A stretch of DNA of 7,204 nucleotides from an uncultured Lachnospiraceae bacterium (GCA_947594335.1 CANQEC010000118.1:1-7204), one strand, 5' to 3'. Counted from the stretch's first letter, positions 1 to 6,865 are shown. The notes: generated by a model from the letters alone, not told the origin. Made by a program: numbers and translations.

Positions 1-509
1 TTCCTCTGTATATGACCGTGAGTAAACTTGGCCTGATCTCCACAAAGACGATCCTGATCGTCTTCATGGCCGTGAATACCTACAACCTGATCATTGCGCG
101 TACCTTTATACAGAATTCAATACCGGACGATCTGTATGAAGCGGCGATCCTGGATGGGTGCTCGCATTTTACTTATTTTACGAAGGTCGTGCTCCCGCTG
201 TCAAAAGCGGTGATCTCCGTTCTGATCCTGTATTATGCGGTTTACCACTGGAACGACTATTTCAACGCTTTGATCTTCAACAGCAATTCGGCCCATGCCC
301 CGCTGCAGACCGTACTGCGCGAGATCCTTCTGCTGAACCAGGCGTTCGCGAGCGGCAACGGAGGCGTGCAGGGCGGCTACGCGCAGTCGGCGGCCGACCA
401 GGTGAAGTACGCGATCATCATCGTGTCCACGCTCCCAATCCTCTGCGTGTACCCGTTCATCCAGAAGTATTTTGAGAAGGGCGTCATGATCGGAGCCGTG
501 AAGGGCTGA
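1..509 (+). CDS. Carbohydrate ABC transporter permease, LplC/YtcP type (MalG-like), C-terminal part
   Basis: Inner-membrane permease subunit of an ABC importer for sugars or oligosaccharides, incomplete on the left. The frame is open from base 3 (Pro-Leu-Tyr before the first Met at 12), so the Met at 12 is internal and the true start lies outside the window. Counting from that Met, a membrane segment covers residues 13-33. It is followed by the EAA loop typical of importer permeases, with Glu-Ala-Ala at 43-45, Gly at 49 and a downstream Leu-Pro; this loop docks the ATPase. Further membrane segments lie near 65-90 and 132-150. The C-terminus (KYFEKGVMIGAVKG) is of the kind usual in the LplC/YtcP branch, whose members normally work with an LplB-type permease and a lipoprotein binding protein encoded just upstream. 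Those partners are expected outside the window. The exact sugar cannot be read from the sequence. Confidence 0.93.
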   Translation, partial: PLYMTVSKLGLISTKTILIVFMAVNTYNLIIARTFIQNSIPDDLYEAAILDGCSHFTYFTKVVLPLSKAVISVLILYYAVYHWNDYFNALIFNSNSAHAPLQTVLREILLLNQAFASGNGGVQGGYAQSAADQVKYAIIIVSTLPILCVYPFIQKYFEKGVMIGAVKG

Positions 510-697
510 CGGACCAGACAGCTTTTTCAAATTGAATCCGCATTTGCGATGACAGGTGTCCCGGAAGTACTGGAGGCAGGCAGTGATACATCCGATTGTC
601 TATATGGCCAGGAAATGCAGAAAGATGTATGGACTGGAGTATCGCGGGCCTGCCGCAGGGGTTCCGGGATATCTTTTTGCAGAAGGGGGTGTCCAAA
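510..697 (+). other. Spacer between permease and first exporter gene
   Basis: This 188-base stretch has no convincing promoter pair and no stem-loop followed by a T-run, so the exporter genes are probably transcribed from the upstream sugar-transporter promoter. The only small symmetry noted is TTCAA-A-TTGAA at 526-536. The reading frame of the following gene is open back through this region to a TTG at 596, which makes that gene's start uncertain. The right end carries the candidate ribosome binding site at 681-689. Confidence 0.5.
681..689 (+). promoter_or_regulatory. Ribosome binding site deciding the TTG start of the first exporter gene
   Basis: AGAAGGGGG lies 8 bases before the TTG at 698-700. 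The GTG at 689-691 overlaps the purine run and is too close to it. The upstream in-frame candidates (TTG 596, ATG 629) have only weak purine runs, and the ATG at 768 has none. The 698 start gives a protein similar in length to its partner. Confidence 0.5.
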
Positions 698-2539
698 TTG
701 GAGAAAGAAGGCTTTGCGCGGAGTAAGGATACGCTTTGGGGTAATCTGTGTTTCCTGCTGTCTGTTATGAAGCAAAATACGCCGCGCACGTTCCGATTCC
801 TGATCCTTGACATTCCGCTGAAGGTTCTGTTGCCATTTATCGGTATCTGGATGCCGAACCTTGTCGTACGGGCTGTCACGGAGGATGGAGCGGTCCGGCA
901 GCTTCTTGCGGCGATTTTGCTGCTCGGCGGCGTGATGGTGATGTTTACTGCCCTGGAGCGGTATGCGGACGGGATTCTGGAAGCGGAAGCGACAGTCCTG
1001 CAGCATGTACTCCATAATATGCTTCTGCGCAAGAAGATCAGCTGCGACTATGCGAATCTGGAGGACAAGAGGATCTCCGGGAGGTATGAGGAGGCAGACA
1101 ACTACATTTTCATGCAGGCGAGATTTATCGCGCAGGCCGGGCGGAATCTGGCTCTTTTCGGTTCCGGTATTTTCGGATTTCTGCTCTATCTATCGATTCT
1201 GAGGGGGCTTCCTTTGGCTTTGCTTGTACTGATGGCTGCGTCAACCTTTGTCAGCCTGCGCTTCTCCAATCTTGGGGAAAAACAGAGGCTGAAAAATAGG
1301 AATTACTGGGGCAGGGGGATTCGTGGCTTAAGCTATATCTGTGGCGCATCCTCCGAAGCGAAGCTTGGGAAAGATATCCGCCTGTATCACATGGCTCCGT
1401 GGATTGAGGACCGGTTCACGCAGATGCAGCGGCTGTTTCGCCGGGAGTATATGCAGATGGAGAAGGCGAATTTCCTGTCGGCAGTGATCACGGCGGCGAC
1501 AGGGATCGCTGTGGAGCTGAGCGCTTACTTCTTCCTGGTCGTGATGGTTCTGGACGGCAGGATTACCGTAGCGCAGTATGTGCTCTATATCGGAGCCGTG
1601 CTTGGTTTTTCTACATGGATCAGACAGGTTATGGAGCAGATGCAGAAGCTCTGGCTGCTGAAGGGTGATGTTTCCTGCATCCGGGAATATCTTGCGATGC
1701 CGGATGTGGAAATGCCGGAGGGATCAGTCCGCCAGGAATCCGGAGAGTCTTCATGCAGCATTACCTTTGAGAATGTCTCTTACAGGTATGAGGGAAGCGA
1801 AAAAGATGTCCTGTATGATCTTTCTTTTCACATCGAAAAGGGAGAGCGGGTCGCTCTCGTGGGCATGAACGGCGCGGGCAAGACGACGTGCGTGAAACTG
1901 TTGTGCGGACTGCTGCGCCCGACCAGAGGAAAGATCCTGATTAATGGAGTTTCTGCGGAGAAGTTTTCGCGTACGCAGTATTATAATCTGTTCGCAACGG
2001 TATTTCAGGAGATAAACCTGTTTCCGGCGAGTGTATCGGTCAATGTCACAGGAGTCCCGAAGGAGGAGCAGGACCGGGAGCGCCTGGAGCATGCCCTTCA
2101 TATGGCCGGGATGGATCACTGGGTCGCCTCCCTGCCGCACGGAACGGATACATTGCTCGTAAAGGAGATTGATGACCAGGCGGTCAATCTCTCGGGAGGA
2201 GAACAGCAGCGCCTGCTGCTTGCACGTGCGCTGTACAAGGACGCGCCCATTTTGATCCTTGACGAGCCGACCGCGGCGCTGGATCCGATTTCGGAAAATA
2301 ATGTGTATCAGAAATACGATACGCTGACAAAAGGGAACACGTCTGTCTTTATCTCGCATCGGCTGGCGAGCACACAGTTCTGTGACAGGATTCTCTTTAT
2401 GGAGGATGGCCGTATCGTGGAGGAGGGGACTCACGAGACGCTTCTTGCGCGGGGAGGGAAGTATTCGGAAGTGTTTGAGACGCAGAGCCGGTATTACCGG
2501 GAAAATCCCCCAGACGCGAAGGAGGCGGCTTTTCAGTGA
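698..2539 (+). CDS. ABC exporter-type half-transporter (membrane domain fused to ATPase), first of a pair
   Basis: Membrane ATPase of the exporter class, 613 residues from the preferred TTG start. The N-terminal half is a transmembrane domain with hydrophobic segments near residues 30-55, 69-88, 151-190 and 259-315, and a KDIRLY motif at 225-230 in its cytoplasmic loop. The ATPase domain starts near 355. It has Walker A GMNGAGKT at 389-396, Q-loop Gln437, signature LSGGE at 498-502, Walker B ending in Asp522 with catalytic Glu523 (DEPTAALDP), and the switch His554 in ISHRLAS. All residues for ATP hydrolysis are present. The next gene starts inside this gene's stop codon, so the two products are probably made together and form a heterodimer. 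The substrate is unknown: such transporters may export lipids, peptides, drugs or glycans. An earlier start (ATG 629 or TTG 596) cannot be excluded. Confidence 0.9.
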   Translation: MEKEGFARSKDTLWGNLCFLLSVMKQNTPRTFRFLILDIPLKVLLPFIGIWMPNLVVRAVTEDGAVRQLLAAILLLGGVMVMFTALERYADGILEAEATVLQHVLHNMLLRKKISCDYANLEDKRISGRYEEADNYIFMQARFIAQAGRNLALFGSGIFGFLLYLSILRGLPLALLVLMAASTFVSLRFSNLGEKQRLKNRNYWGRGIRGLSYICGASSEAKLGKDIRLYHMAPWIEDRFTQMQRLFRREYMQMEKANFLSAVITAATGIAVELSAYFFLVVMVLDGRITVAQYVLYIGAVLGFSTWIRQVMEQMQKLWLLKGDVSCIREYLAMPDVEMPEGSVRQESGESSCSITFENVSYRYEGSEKDVLYDLSFHIEKGERVALVGMNGAGKTTCVKLLCGLLRPTRGKILINGVSAEKFSRTQYYNLFATVFQEINLFPASVSVNVTGVPKEEQDRERLEHALHMAGMDHWVASLPHGTDTLLVKEIDDQAVNLSGGEQQRLLLARALYKDAPILILDEPTAALDPISENNVYQKYDTLTKGNTSVFISHRLASTQFCDRILFMEDGRIVEEGTHETLLARGGKYSEVFETQSRYYRENPPDAKEAAFQ

Positions 2540-4398
2540 GCGAATTGCGAAAGAAAGAAAAAATCAGTTTCAGGAAGAGCATCGTCTCCCTTTTCCATAT
2601 GGCGCAGGTGATCACACGCATGACAAGGCTGAACCTGCCGTCGTTCGTCTGCTCGAGGCTGATCCTTACGCTGCAGCCTTTTGTCGCATTGTTTTTTTCC
2701 GCGCGAATCCTGAATGTGCTGGTCAGCGGGGCGGAACGGAACGATGTGATCCGGTGGGTCATTGTCGCGGTCGTATGTAATTATGGCCTGTATCTTCTGG
2801 AACGTCTGATCGCCTGCTTCACGAGCATAGAGGGTACGGAACTGTACTGGAAGCTGTATCAGGAGATGGCGCGGACGATGATGTGGGCGGACTATCGCGA
2901 AGTGGAGGGTTCTTCGCTGCGCCTCGCGAAAGAACGGATCAATCGGGCGTCATCGGTATATTTCTATGGCCCGTGGGAGCTGCCGGGCGTATTTATGGCA
3001 TTGACGGAGGGGATTCTGACGACCGTGTGCGCAATCGCATTCGCATTGCCCATCCTGCAGCCTGTCAGAGGAGAACGGTTTCCTTGGGGTATCTTCACAA
3101 TAGCCGTTTTTGTCGCTGCTGCGGTCTGGTATTCTGCGAGGTCTGAGAAAAAGCTATATGAAATGAAAGAAGAGAGCATGGGAGGACTCGCGGAGGAATA
3201 TACGAAACTGGATTATCTGGAGGAATATGCGGACGAGAAAAAAGGGGCCAAAGATATCCGCCTGTATCGGCAGCAGGGACTGATCATGCGGCAGTATGCG
3301 CGGATTAGCGGGAAAATTCAAAAATATGTTGTTTCCAAGGGGGACTTTCAGGCGGGATCGAATGCGGTTCAGGCGGTGATCGCCCAGGCGGTGAGCTGTC
3401 TCGCGTATGTCATGGTCGGCATGCGGGCGCTGGCGGGTCTTTATCCGGTGGGAAGCATTGTGCAGTATGTGGGCGCGATTACGCGGTTGTCTGAAGGAAT
3501 CCGTATGTTGGCTTATTCTGTCCAGCATATCCGCATGCAGGGTCCGCACTGCCAAGAATATCTGGACTTCATCGGGGAAGGGGAGGATCCGCTTCTGTAC
3601 CGCCACGAACAGTCGCGAGGAGAGCCTGTGGATGTGAACGAGGGCAGCGTGTTTCGTTTTGAGCATGTCGGTTTCTGCTATCCCGGGACGGACAGGATGG
3701 TGCTGCAGGATCTCAATATCGAGCTGAGAAAAGGCGAACGCATGGCGGTAGTCGGGATGAACGGGAGCGGCAAGACGACGTTCATCAAGCTGCTCTGCAG
3801 GCTCTACAATCCGACGGAAGGGCGTATCCTTCTGAACGGCCAGGATATCCGGGAATTCGACCAGGAAGGATATTGGAAATTATTTTCTGTCGTGTTTCAG
3901 GATTTTCAGCTTTTGGCGCTTCCTCTCGGCGAGAATGTGGCGGCATCGGAAACATATGATAAGGCACGTGTCTCTTTCTGCCTGGAACAGGCCGGTATCG
4001 GGGACTGGGCACGTGCTCTGCCGAAGGGACTCAGGCAGCCCCTGTATCGAATGGCGGAAGACGGGGTAAACGTTTCCGGCGGCGAGGCGCAGAAGATTGC
4101 GATCGCCCGCGCACTCTATAAGGATGCTCCGTTTGTGGTCCTTGACGAGCCGACTGCGGCACTGGATCCGCTCGCGGAGGCCGAAATCTATGAGCGGTTC
4201 AGCCAGCTGGTGGCAGGAAAGGGCGCGATCTATATTTCGCACAGGCTCTCCTCCTGCAGGTTCTGCGATCGGATTGCCGTGTTCCACGAAGGGCGGCTGA
4301 TCCAGCTGGGGACACATGAAGAGCTGTACGGCGACAGGAAAGGGAAGTATTACGAGCTGTGGGAGGCGCAGGCGCAGTACTACCGGGAGGCAAAGTGA
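2536..4398 (+). CDS. ABC exporter-type half-transporter (membrane domain fused to ATPase), second of a pair
   Basis: Exporter-class membrane ATPase of 620 residues. The GTG start at 2536 overlaps the preceding TGA stop (GTGA, 2536-2539), with AAGGAGG at 2519-2525 placed 10 bases upstream, which indicates translational coupling. The membrane domain has hydrophobic stretches near residues 42-62, 72-95, 153-175, 184-202 and 275-310. A KDIRLY motif lies at 239-244, matching its partner. The ATPase domain begins near 373 with Walker A GMNGSGKT at 407-414, Q-loop Gln455, signature VSGGE at 513-517, Walker B Asp537 followed by catalytic Glu538, and switch His569. Both ATP sites of the presumed heterodimer therefore look catalytically complete, unlike heterodimers with one degenerate site. 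The two proteins share layout and family motifs but are clearly diverged. The cargo is unknown. Confidence 0.92.
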   Translation: MSELRKKEKISFRKSIVSLFHMAQVITRMTRLNLPSFVCSRLILTLQPFVALFFSARILNVLVSGAERNDVIRWVIVAVVCNYGLYLLERLIACFTSIEGTELYWKLYQEMARTMMWADYREVEGSSLRLAKERINRASSVYFYGPWELPGVFMALTEGILTTVCAIAFALPILQPVRGERFPWGIFTIAVFVAAAVWYSARSEKKLYEMKEESMGGLAEEYTKLDYLEEYADEKKGAKDIRLYRQQGLIMRQYARISGKIQKYVVSKGDFQAGSNAVQAVIAQAVSCLAYVMVGMRALAGLYPVGSIVQYVGAITRLSEGIRMLAYSVQHIRMQGPHCQEYLDFIGEGEDPLLYRHEQSRGEPVDVNEGSVFRFEHVGFCYPGTDRMVLQDLNIELRKGERMAVVGMNGSGKTTFIKLLCRLYNPTEGRILLNGQDIREFDQEGYWKLFSVVFQDFQLLALPLGENVAASETYDKARVSFCLEQAGIGDWARALPKGLRQPLYRMAEDGVNVSGGEAQKIAIARALYKDAPFVVLDEPTAALDPLAEAEIYERFSQLVAGKGAIYISHRLSSCRFCDRIAVFHEGRLIQLGTHEELYGDRKGKYYELWEAQAQYYREAK

Positions 4399-4488
4399 CA
4401 GCAACGGCGGGCCGCAAAATTTAAATTTTTTTACTTATCGTTCACCTCGATCAGTTCATGGGAGGTACCTTTTCCGGTCTTTAATTCC

Positions 4489-4517
4489 TGTACAGATTTT
4501 TTCACATATGCTATATT
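4489..4517 (+). promoter_or_regulatory. Candidate sigma-A promoter for the GH31 gene
   Basis: A -35-like TGTACA (4489-4494, four of six consensus bases) and a -10-like TATATT (4512-4517, five of six) are separated by the ideal 17 bases. The -10 box is preceded by TG one base away (extended -10, 4509-4510). Transcription would start near 4524, giving a leader of about 80 bases before the GH31 start. This would let the hydrolase be expressed apart from the transporter genes. No clear CcpA-type catabolite site was seen nearby. Confidence 0.5.
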
Positions 4518-4590
4518 GGCCTCAGAAAAGAACGGATCAGAGGTCTATGCAGAAAGCAGACAAATGTATTATAAATATTAAAAATGAAAT

Positions 4591-4596
4591 AGGAGG
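4591..4596 (+). promoter_or_regulatory. Ribosome binding site of the GH31 gene
   Basis: A perfect AGGAGG lies 6 bases before the ATG at 4603, in an A-rich and probably unstructured leader. It fixes the start with confidence and suggests strong translation. Confidence 0.85.
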
Positions 4597-4602
4597 AAAT
4601 AT

Positions 4603-6612
4603 ATGAATTACTTTGAGGAGATCAACGGAAGTCTCGTGTTCCGGGAGAACGGAGAAACGGTTATGGTGTCGCCGTGGGGCGCGGACAGCCTGCGCGTGAG
4701 ATCCTGTATCCTCGGCGAGATCACGGAGGGGCAGGGGGCGCTGCTGCCGCCGGACGATGCCTCTTCCGGGGATGAAGTCAGGATCCGCATCGGGGATGGC
4801 AGAGCTGAGATCAGAAACGGAAGGATCCGCGCGGAGCTGACTGTGCAGGAGTGGGGGAAAGCCCTGCAGATCACGTTCCGGAATCAGAAGGGAGAAATTC
4901 TTCTGCAGGAGATTCCGAACGGGGGAGCCCTGCAGAAGAAGGCGAGACAATTCAAGCCGCTTCCGGGCGGAGCGTTTTCTCTGAAAGCAAGCTTCGTGTC
5001 GGACCCGGAGGAAAAGCTTTATGGAATGGGACAGTATCAGCAGGAGATCATGAATCTGAAGGGCTGTAATCTGGAGCTGGCGCACAGAAATTCTCAGGCG
5101 AGTGTCCCGTTCTATGTGTCGAGCCTCGGGTACGGTTTTCTCTGGAATAATCCTGCGGTCGGGGAGGTTCATTTCGGACTGAATACGACGCAGTGGGAGG
5201 CTATGGCCACGCGGCAGCTGGATTACTGGATCACGGCGGGCGACACGCCGGCGCAGATCGTGGAAGCGTACGCCAACGCGACCGGAAAAGCGCCGATGAT
5301 GCCGGAATTCGGGCTTGGCTTCTGGCAGTGCAAACTGCGGTATTACAATCAGGAGCAGGTACTTGACGTCGCGCGGGAGTACAAAAGGCGGGGAATCCCG
5401 ATCGACGTGCTTGTAATCGACTATTATCACTGGCCGAGGTGCGGAGACTGGCGGTTCGATGAGGAGTATTTCCCGGCCCCGCGTGAGATGGCGGAGGAGA
5501 TTAAAAAGATGGGGATCGAGCTGATGGTGTCCGTCTGGCCGCAGGTGGATTGGCGCAGCGAGAACTATGAGGAGATGAAGCAGCAGGGCCTGCTCGTCAA
5601 GAGCAATACCGGGATCGACGTGCAGATGAATTTCCATGGTAACAACGTTTTCATGGACGCGACGAACCCGCGCGCCCGGGAATATGTCTGGGAAAAATGC
5701 AGGAAGAATTACGCGAATTTTGGGATCCGGATGTTCTGGCTGGACGAGGCTGAGCCGGAATTTACCACCTATGATTTTGAGAATTACCGGTATTACGCGG
5801 GTTCGGTGGCCGAAGTGGGGAACATTTATCCCCGGGAATATGCGCGCGCGTTCTATGAGGGACAGCAGAAGAACGGGCAGAAGGAGATCGTGAATCTGCT
5901 CCGCTGCGCATGGGCCGGGAGCCAGAGGTACGGGGCACTCGTCTGGAGCGGAGATATTATGTCAACCTATGAGGATTTTCGGAAACAGATCTGCGCGGGT
6001 ATCCACATGGGACTTTCCGGTATTCCGTGGTGGACGACGGATATCGGCGGTTTCCATGCCGGCGTGACGGAGGATCCGGATTTCCAGGAGCTTCTGGTGC
6101 GGTGGTTCCAGTTTGGCACGTTCTGTCCGGTTATGCGGCTGCACGGCTGCCGGCAGCCGGTTGAGGAGATCGTCAACCGTGCCGGTGAGGTGCGCGAGGG
6201 TACCGGCGCGGGTAACGAGATCTGGAGTTTCGGCGAGGAAAATTACGAAATTCTTCTGAAATACATCCGCATCCGGGAAAAGATGCGGGACTATACGAGA
6301 AGCCTGATGCGCGAGGCGCACGAAAAAGGGACGCCGGTCATGCGCGCCATGTTCTATGAGTTTCCGGACGATCCGCAGTGCTGGGAGATCAAAGACGCCT
6401 ATCTGTTCGGCCCGGATCTTCTGGTCGCGCCGGTCTGCCATAAAGGAGCTAAAAGCCGCAGCGTTTACCTTCCGGAAGGGACATTCTGGATCAGCGCTTC
6501 CGACGGGACGCGGTACGAGGGCGGTCGGACGATCGAGGCGGCGGCGCCGATCGGTACGATCCCGGTGTTTTTGCGCGGCGGGAGGCAGGAATATCTGAAG
6601 GGAGAGATATAA
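4603..6612 (+). CDS. Glycoside hydrolase family 31 enzyme, alpha-xylosidase-like (or alpha-glucosidase)
   Basis: Retaining alpha-glycosidase of 669 residues that should remove a terminal alpha-linked xylosyl or glucosyl unit from an oligosaccharide. An N-terminal beta-sandwich (about 1-225) precedes the (beta/alpha)8 barrel, which opens with PEFGLGFWQ at 234-242. The nucleophile is Asp381 in FWLDEAEPE, and the acid/base is Asp451 in VWSGDIMSTYED, 70 residues on, close to the spacing in E. coli YicI. Further active-site residues by motif are Asp273 (VLVIDYYHW), Trp312 (VSVWP), Arg434 (LLRCAW) and His514 (MRLHG). The RLHG motif and the D-x-x-E-P setting of the nucleophile favour the alpha-xylosidase branch, but substrate is not settled. 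There is no signal peptide, so the enzyme is probably cytoplasmic and acts on imported sugar, which fits the upstream permease. It ends shortly after the C-terminal beta-domain (IPVFLRGG), without the extra DUF5110 or PA14-type domains of some relatives. Terminator follows directly. Confidence 0.93.
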   Translation: MNYFEEINGSLVFRENGETVMVSPWGADSLRVRSCILGEITEGQGALLPPDDASSGDEVRIRIGDGRAEIRNGRIRAELTVQEWGKALQITFRNQKGEILLQEIPNGGALQKKARQFKPLPGGAFSLKASFVSDPEEKLYGMGQYQQEIMNLKGCNLELAHRNSQASVPFYVSSLGYGFLWNNPAVGEVHFGLNTTQWEAMATRQLDYWITAGDTPAQIVEAYANATGKAPMMPEFGLGFWQCKLRYYNQEQVLDVAREYKRRGIPIDVLVIDYYHWPRCGDWRFDEEYFPAPREMAEEIKKMGIELMVSVWPQVDWRSENYEEMKQQGLLVKSNTGIDVQMNFHGNNVFMDATNPRAREYVWEKCRKNYANFGIRMFWLDEAEPEFTTYDFENYRYYAGSVAEVGNIYPREYARAFYEGQQKNGQKEIVNLLRCAWAGSQRYGALVWSGDIMSTYEDFRKQICAGIHMGLSGIPWWTTDIGGFHAGVTEDPDFQELLVRWFQFGTFCPVMRLHGCRQPVEEIVNRAGEVREGTGAGNEIWSFGEENYEILLKYIRIREKMRDYTRSLMREAHEKGTPVMRAMFYEFPDDPQCWEIKDAYLFGPDLLVAPVCHKGAKSRSVYLPEGTFWISASDGTRYEGGRTIEAAAPIGTIPVFLRGGRQEYLKGEI

Positions 6613-6624
6613 AGGGGGCAACAA

Positions 6625-6676
6625 GGAGAACAGCCATACTCGGTTTATCGACAGGGCATGGCTGTTTTCCGTTTTT
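6625..6676 (+). terminator. Intrinsic terminator of the GH31 gene
   Basis: Bases 6625-6637 (GGAGAACAGCCAT) pair with 6658-6670 (ATGGCTGTTTTCC) in a 13-bp stem with one G-U pair, and GTTTTT (6671-6676) follows. The loop is 20 bases, longer than usual, and may contain a small inner TCG/CGA pairing. It begins 13 bases after the GH31 stop codon and should end the operon transcript. Confidence 0.85.
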
Positions 6677-6681
6677 ATGCG

Positions 6682-6770
6682 CAGGCCCGGGCAGGGAAAA
6701 TTGCTGCTGGCGCAGCACCCGGGCCGCGCGGCGAGCAGGAGGGAAAGCCGCCTCCTGCTCGATCAGAATA
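6682..6770. repeat. GC-rich structured tandem repeat, copy 1 (about 89 bp unit)
   Basis: First copy of a direct repeat with an 89-base period. The core 6705-6746 is identical over 42 bases to 6794-6835. The flank before the core starts with CAGGCCCG in both copies and matches at about 16 of 23 positions; the flank after the core is poorly conserved. Within the copy, GGCCCGGG (6684-6691) can pair with CCCGGGCC (6718-6725) around a small TGCTGC/GCAGCA hairpin (6702-6717). GCCGCGCGGC (6723-6732) is palindromic, and 6732-6742 pairs perfectly with 6751-6761. It appears to be a non-coding, palindrome-rich intergenic element. Confidence 0.85.
6732..6761. repeat. Perfect 11-bp hairpin inside repeat copy 1
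   Basis: CGAGCAGGAGG (6732-6742) and CCTCCTGCTCG (6751-6761) form an uninterrupted stem with an 8-base loop. No T-run follows, so it is not a classical terminator. In copy 2 the left arm is kept but the right arm has decayed to CTCCT (6841-6845), leaving about five pairs. Confidence 0.8.
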
Positions 6771-6859
6771 CAGGCCCGTGAAAGGAAATCAGTTGCTGGC
6801 GCAGCACCCGGGCCGCGCGGCGAGCAGGAGGGAAAATCGTCTCCTTAATCTGATTCAAA
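6771..6859. repeat. GC-rich structured tandem repeat, copy 2
   Basis: Second copy of the unit at 6682-6770. Bases 6794-6835 are identical to 6705-6746, and CAGGCCCG at 6771-6778 matches 6682-6689 at the same offset. The TGCTG/CAGCA hairpin (6794-6806), the GGCCCG/CGGGCC pairing and the GCCGCGCGGC palindrome are kept. The 3' end diverges and merges into AT-rich sequence, so this copy looks truncated or eroded. Confidence 0.8.
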
Positions 6860-6865
6860 AAAGTA

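Larger units (their letters stand above)
4399..4602 (+). other. Spacer before the GH31 gene
   Basis: An AT-rich 204-base spacer. At its left end a very weak GC stem (CGG/CCG, within 4405-4415) is followed by AAAATTTAAATTTTTTT. This might slow transcription but is not a convincing terminator. An 8-base palindrome AGGTACCT sits at 4463-4470, about 19 bases upstream of the candidate -35 box, and could be a regulator site, though this is weak. The right half holds the promoter candidate at 4489-4517 and the GH31 ribosome binding site. Confidence 0.45.

Noticed and set aside
12..14. ATG at 12 as the start of the permease gene
   Set aside because: The frame continues upstream to the window edge with residues fitting the family (Pro-Leu-Tyr), and the remaining protein is too short for a complete permease of this type.
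158..475. Overlapping plus-strand open frame within the permease gene
   Set aside because: It is a frame-shifted shadow of the permease, with an Arg/Pro-rich product and no ribosome binding site.
4405..4437. Terminator after the second exporter gene
   Set aside because: The CGG/CCG stem is only three to four pairs before the T-run, which is too weak to call.
4567..4575. TATTAT/TATAAA as an alternative -10 box for the GH31 gene
   Set aside because: There is no -35-like sequence at 16-18 bases upstream, and transcription would start almost on the ribosome binding site. AT richness explains it.
4537..5637. Long open frame on the minus strand (366 codons) across the GH31 gene
   Set aside because: It lies opposite a gene with clear catalytic motifs. 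Its product is rich in Arg, His and Leu with no recognisable domain, as expected for the antisense of a GC-rich gene, and it has no supported ribosome binding site or promoter.
6732..6761. Hairpin as a second intrinsic terminator
   Set aside because: The stem is strong but no T-run follows on the plus strand, and no A-run precedes it that would serve on the minus strand. A full terminator already lies at 6625-6676.
6705..6835. Possible two-repeat CRISPR array (42-base repeats, 47-base spacer)
   Set aside because: There are only two copies, the 47-base interval is partly repeated itself (it contains the start of the next 89-base unit), and no cas genes are present. A tandem duplication explains it better.
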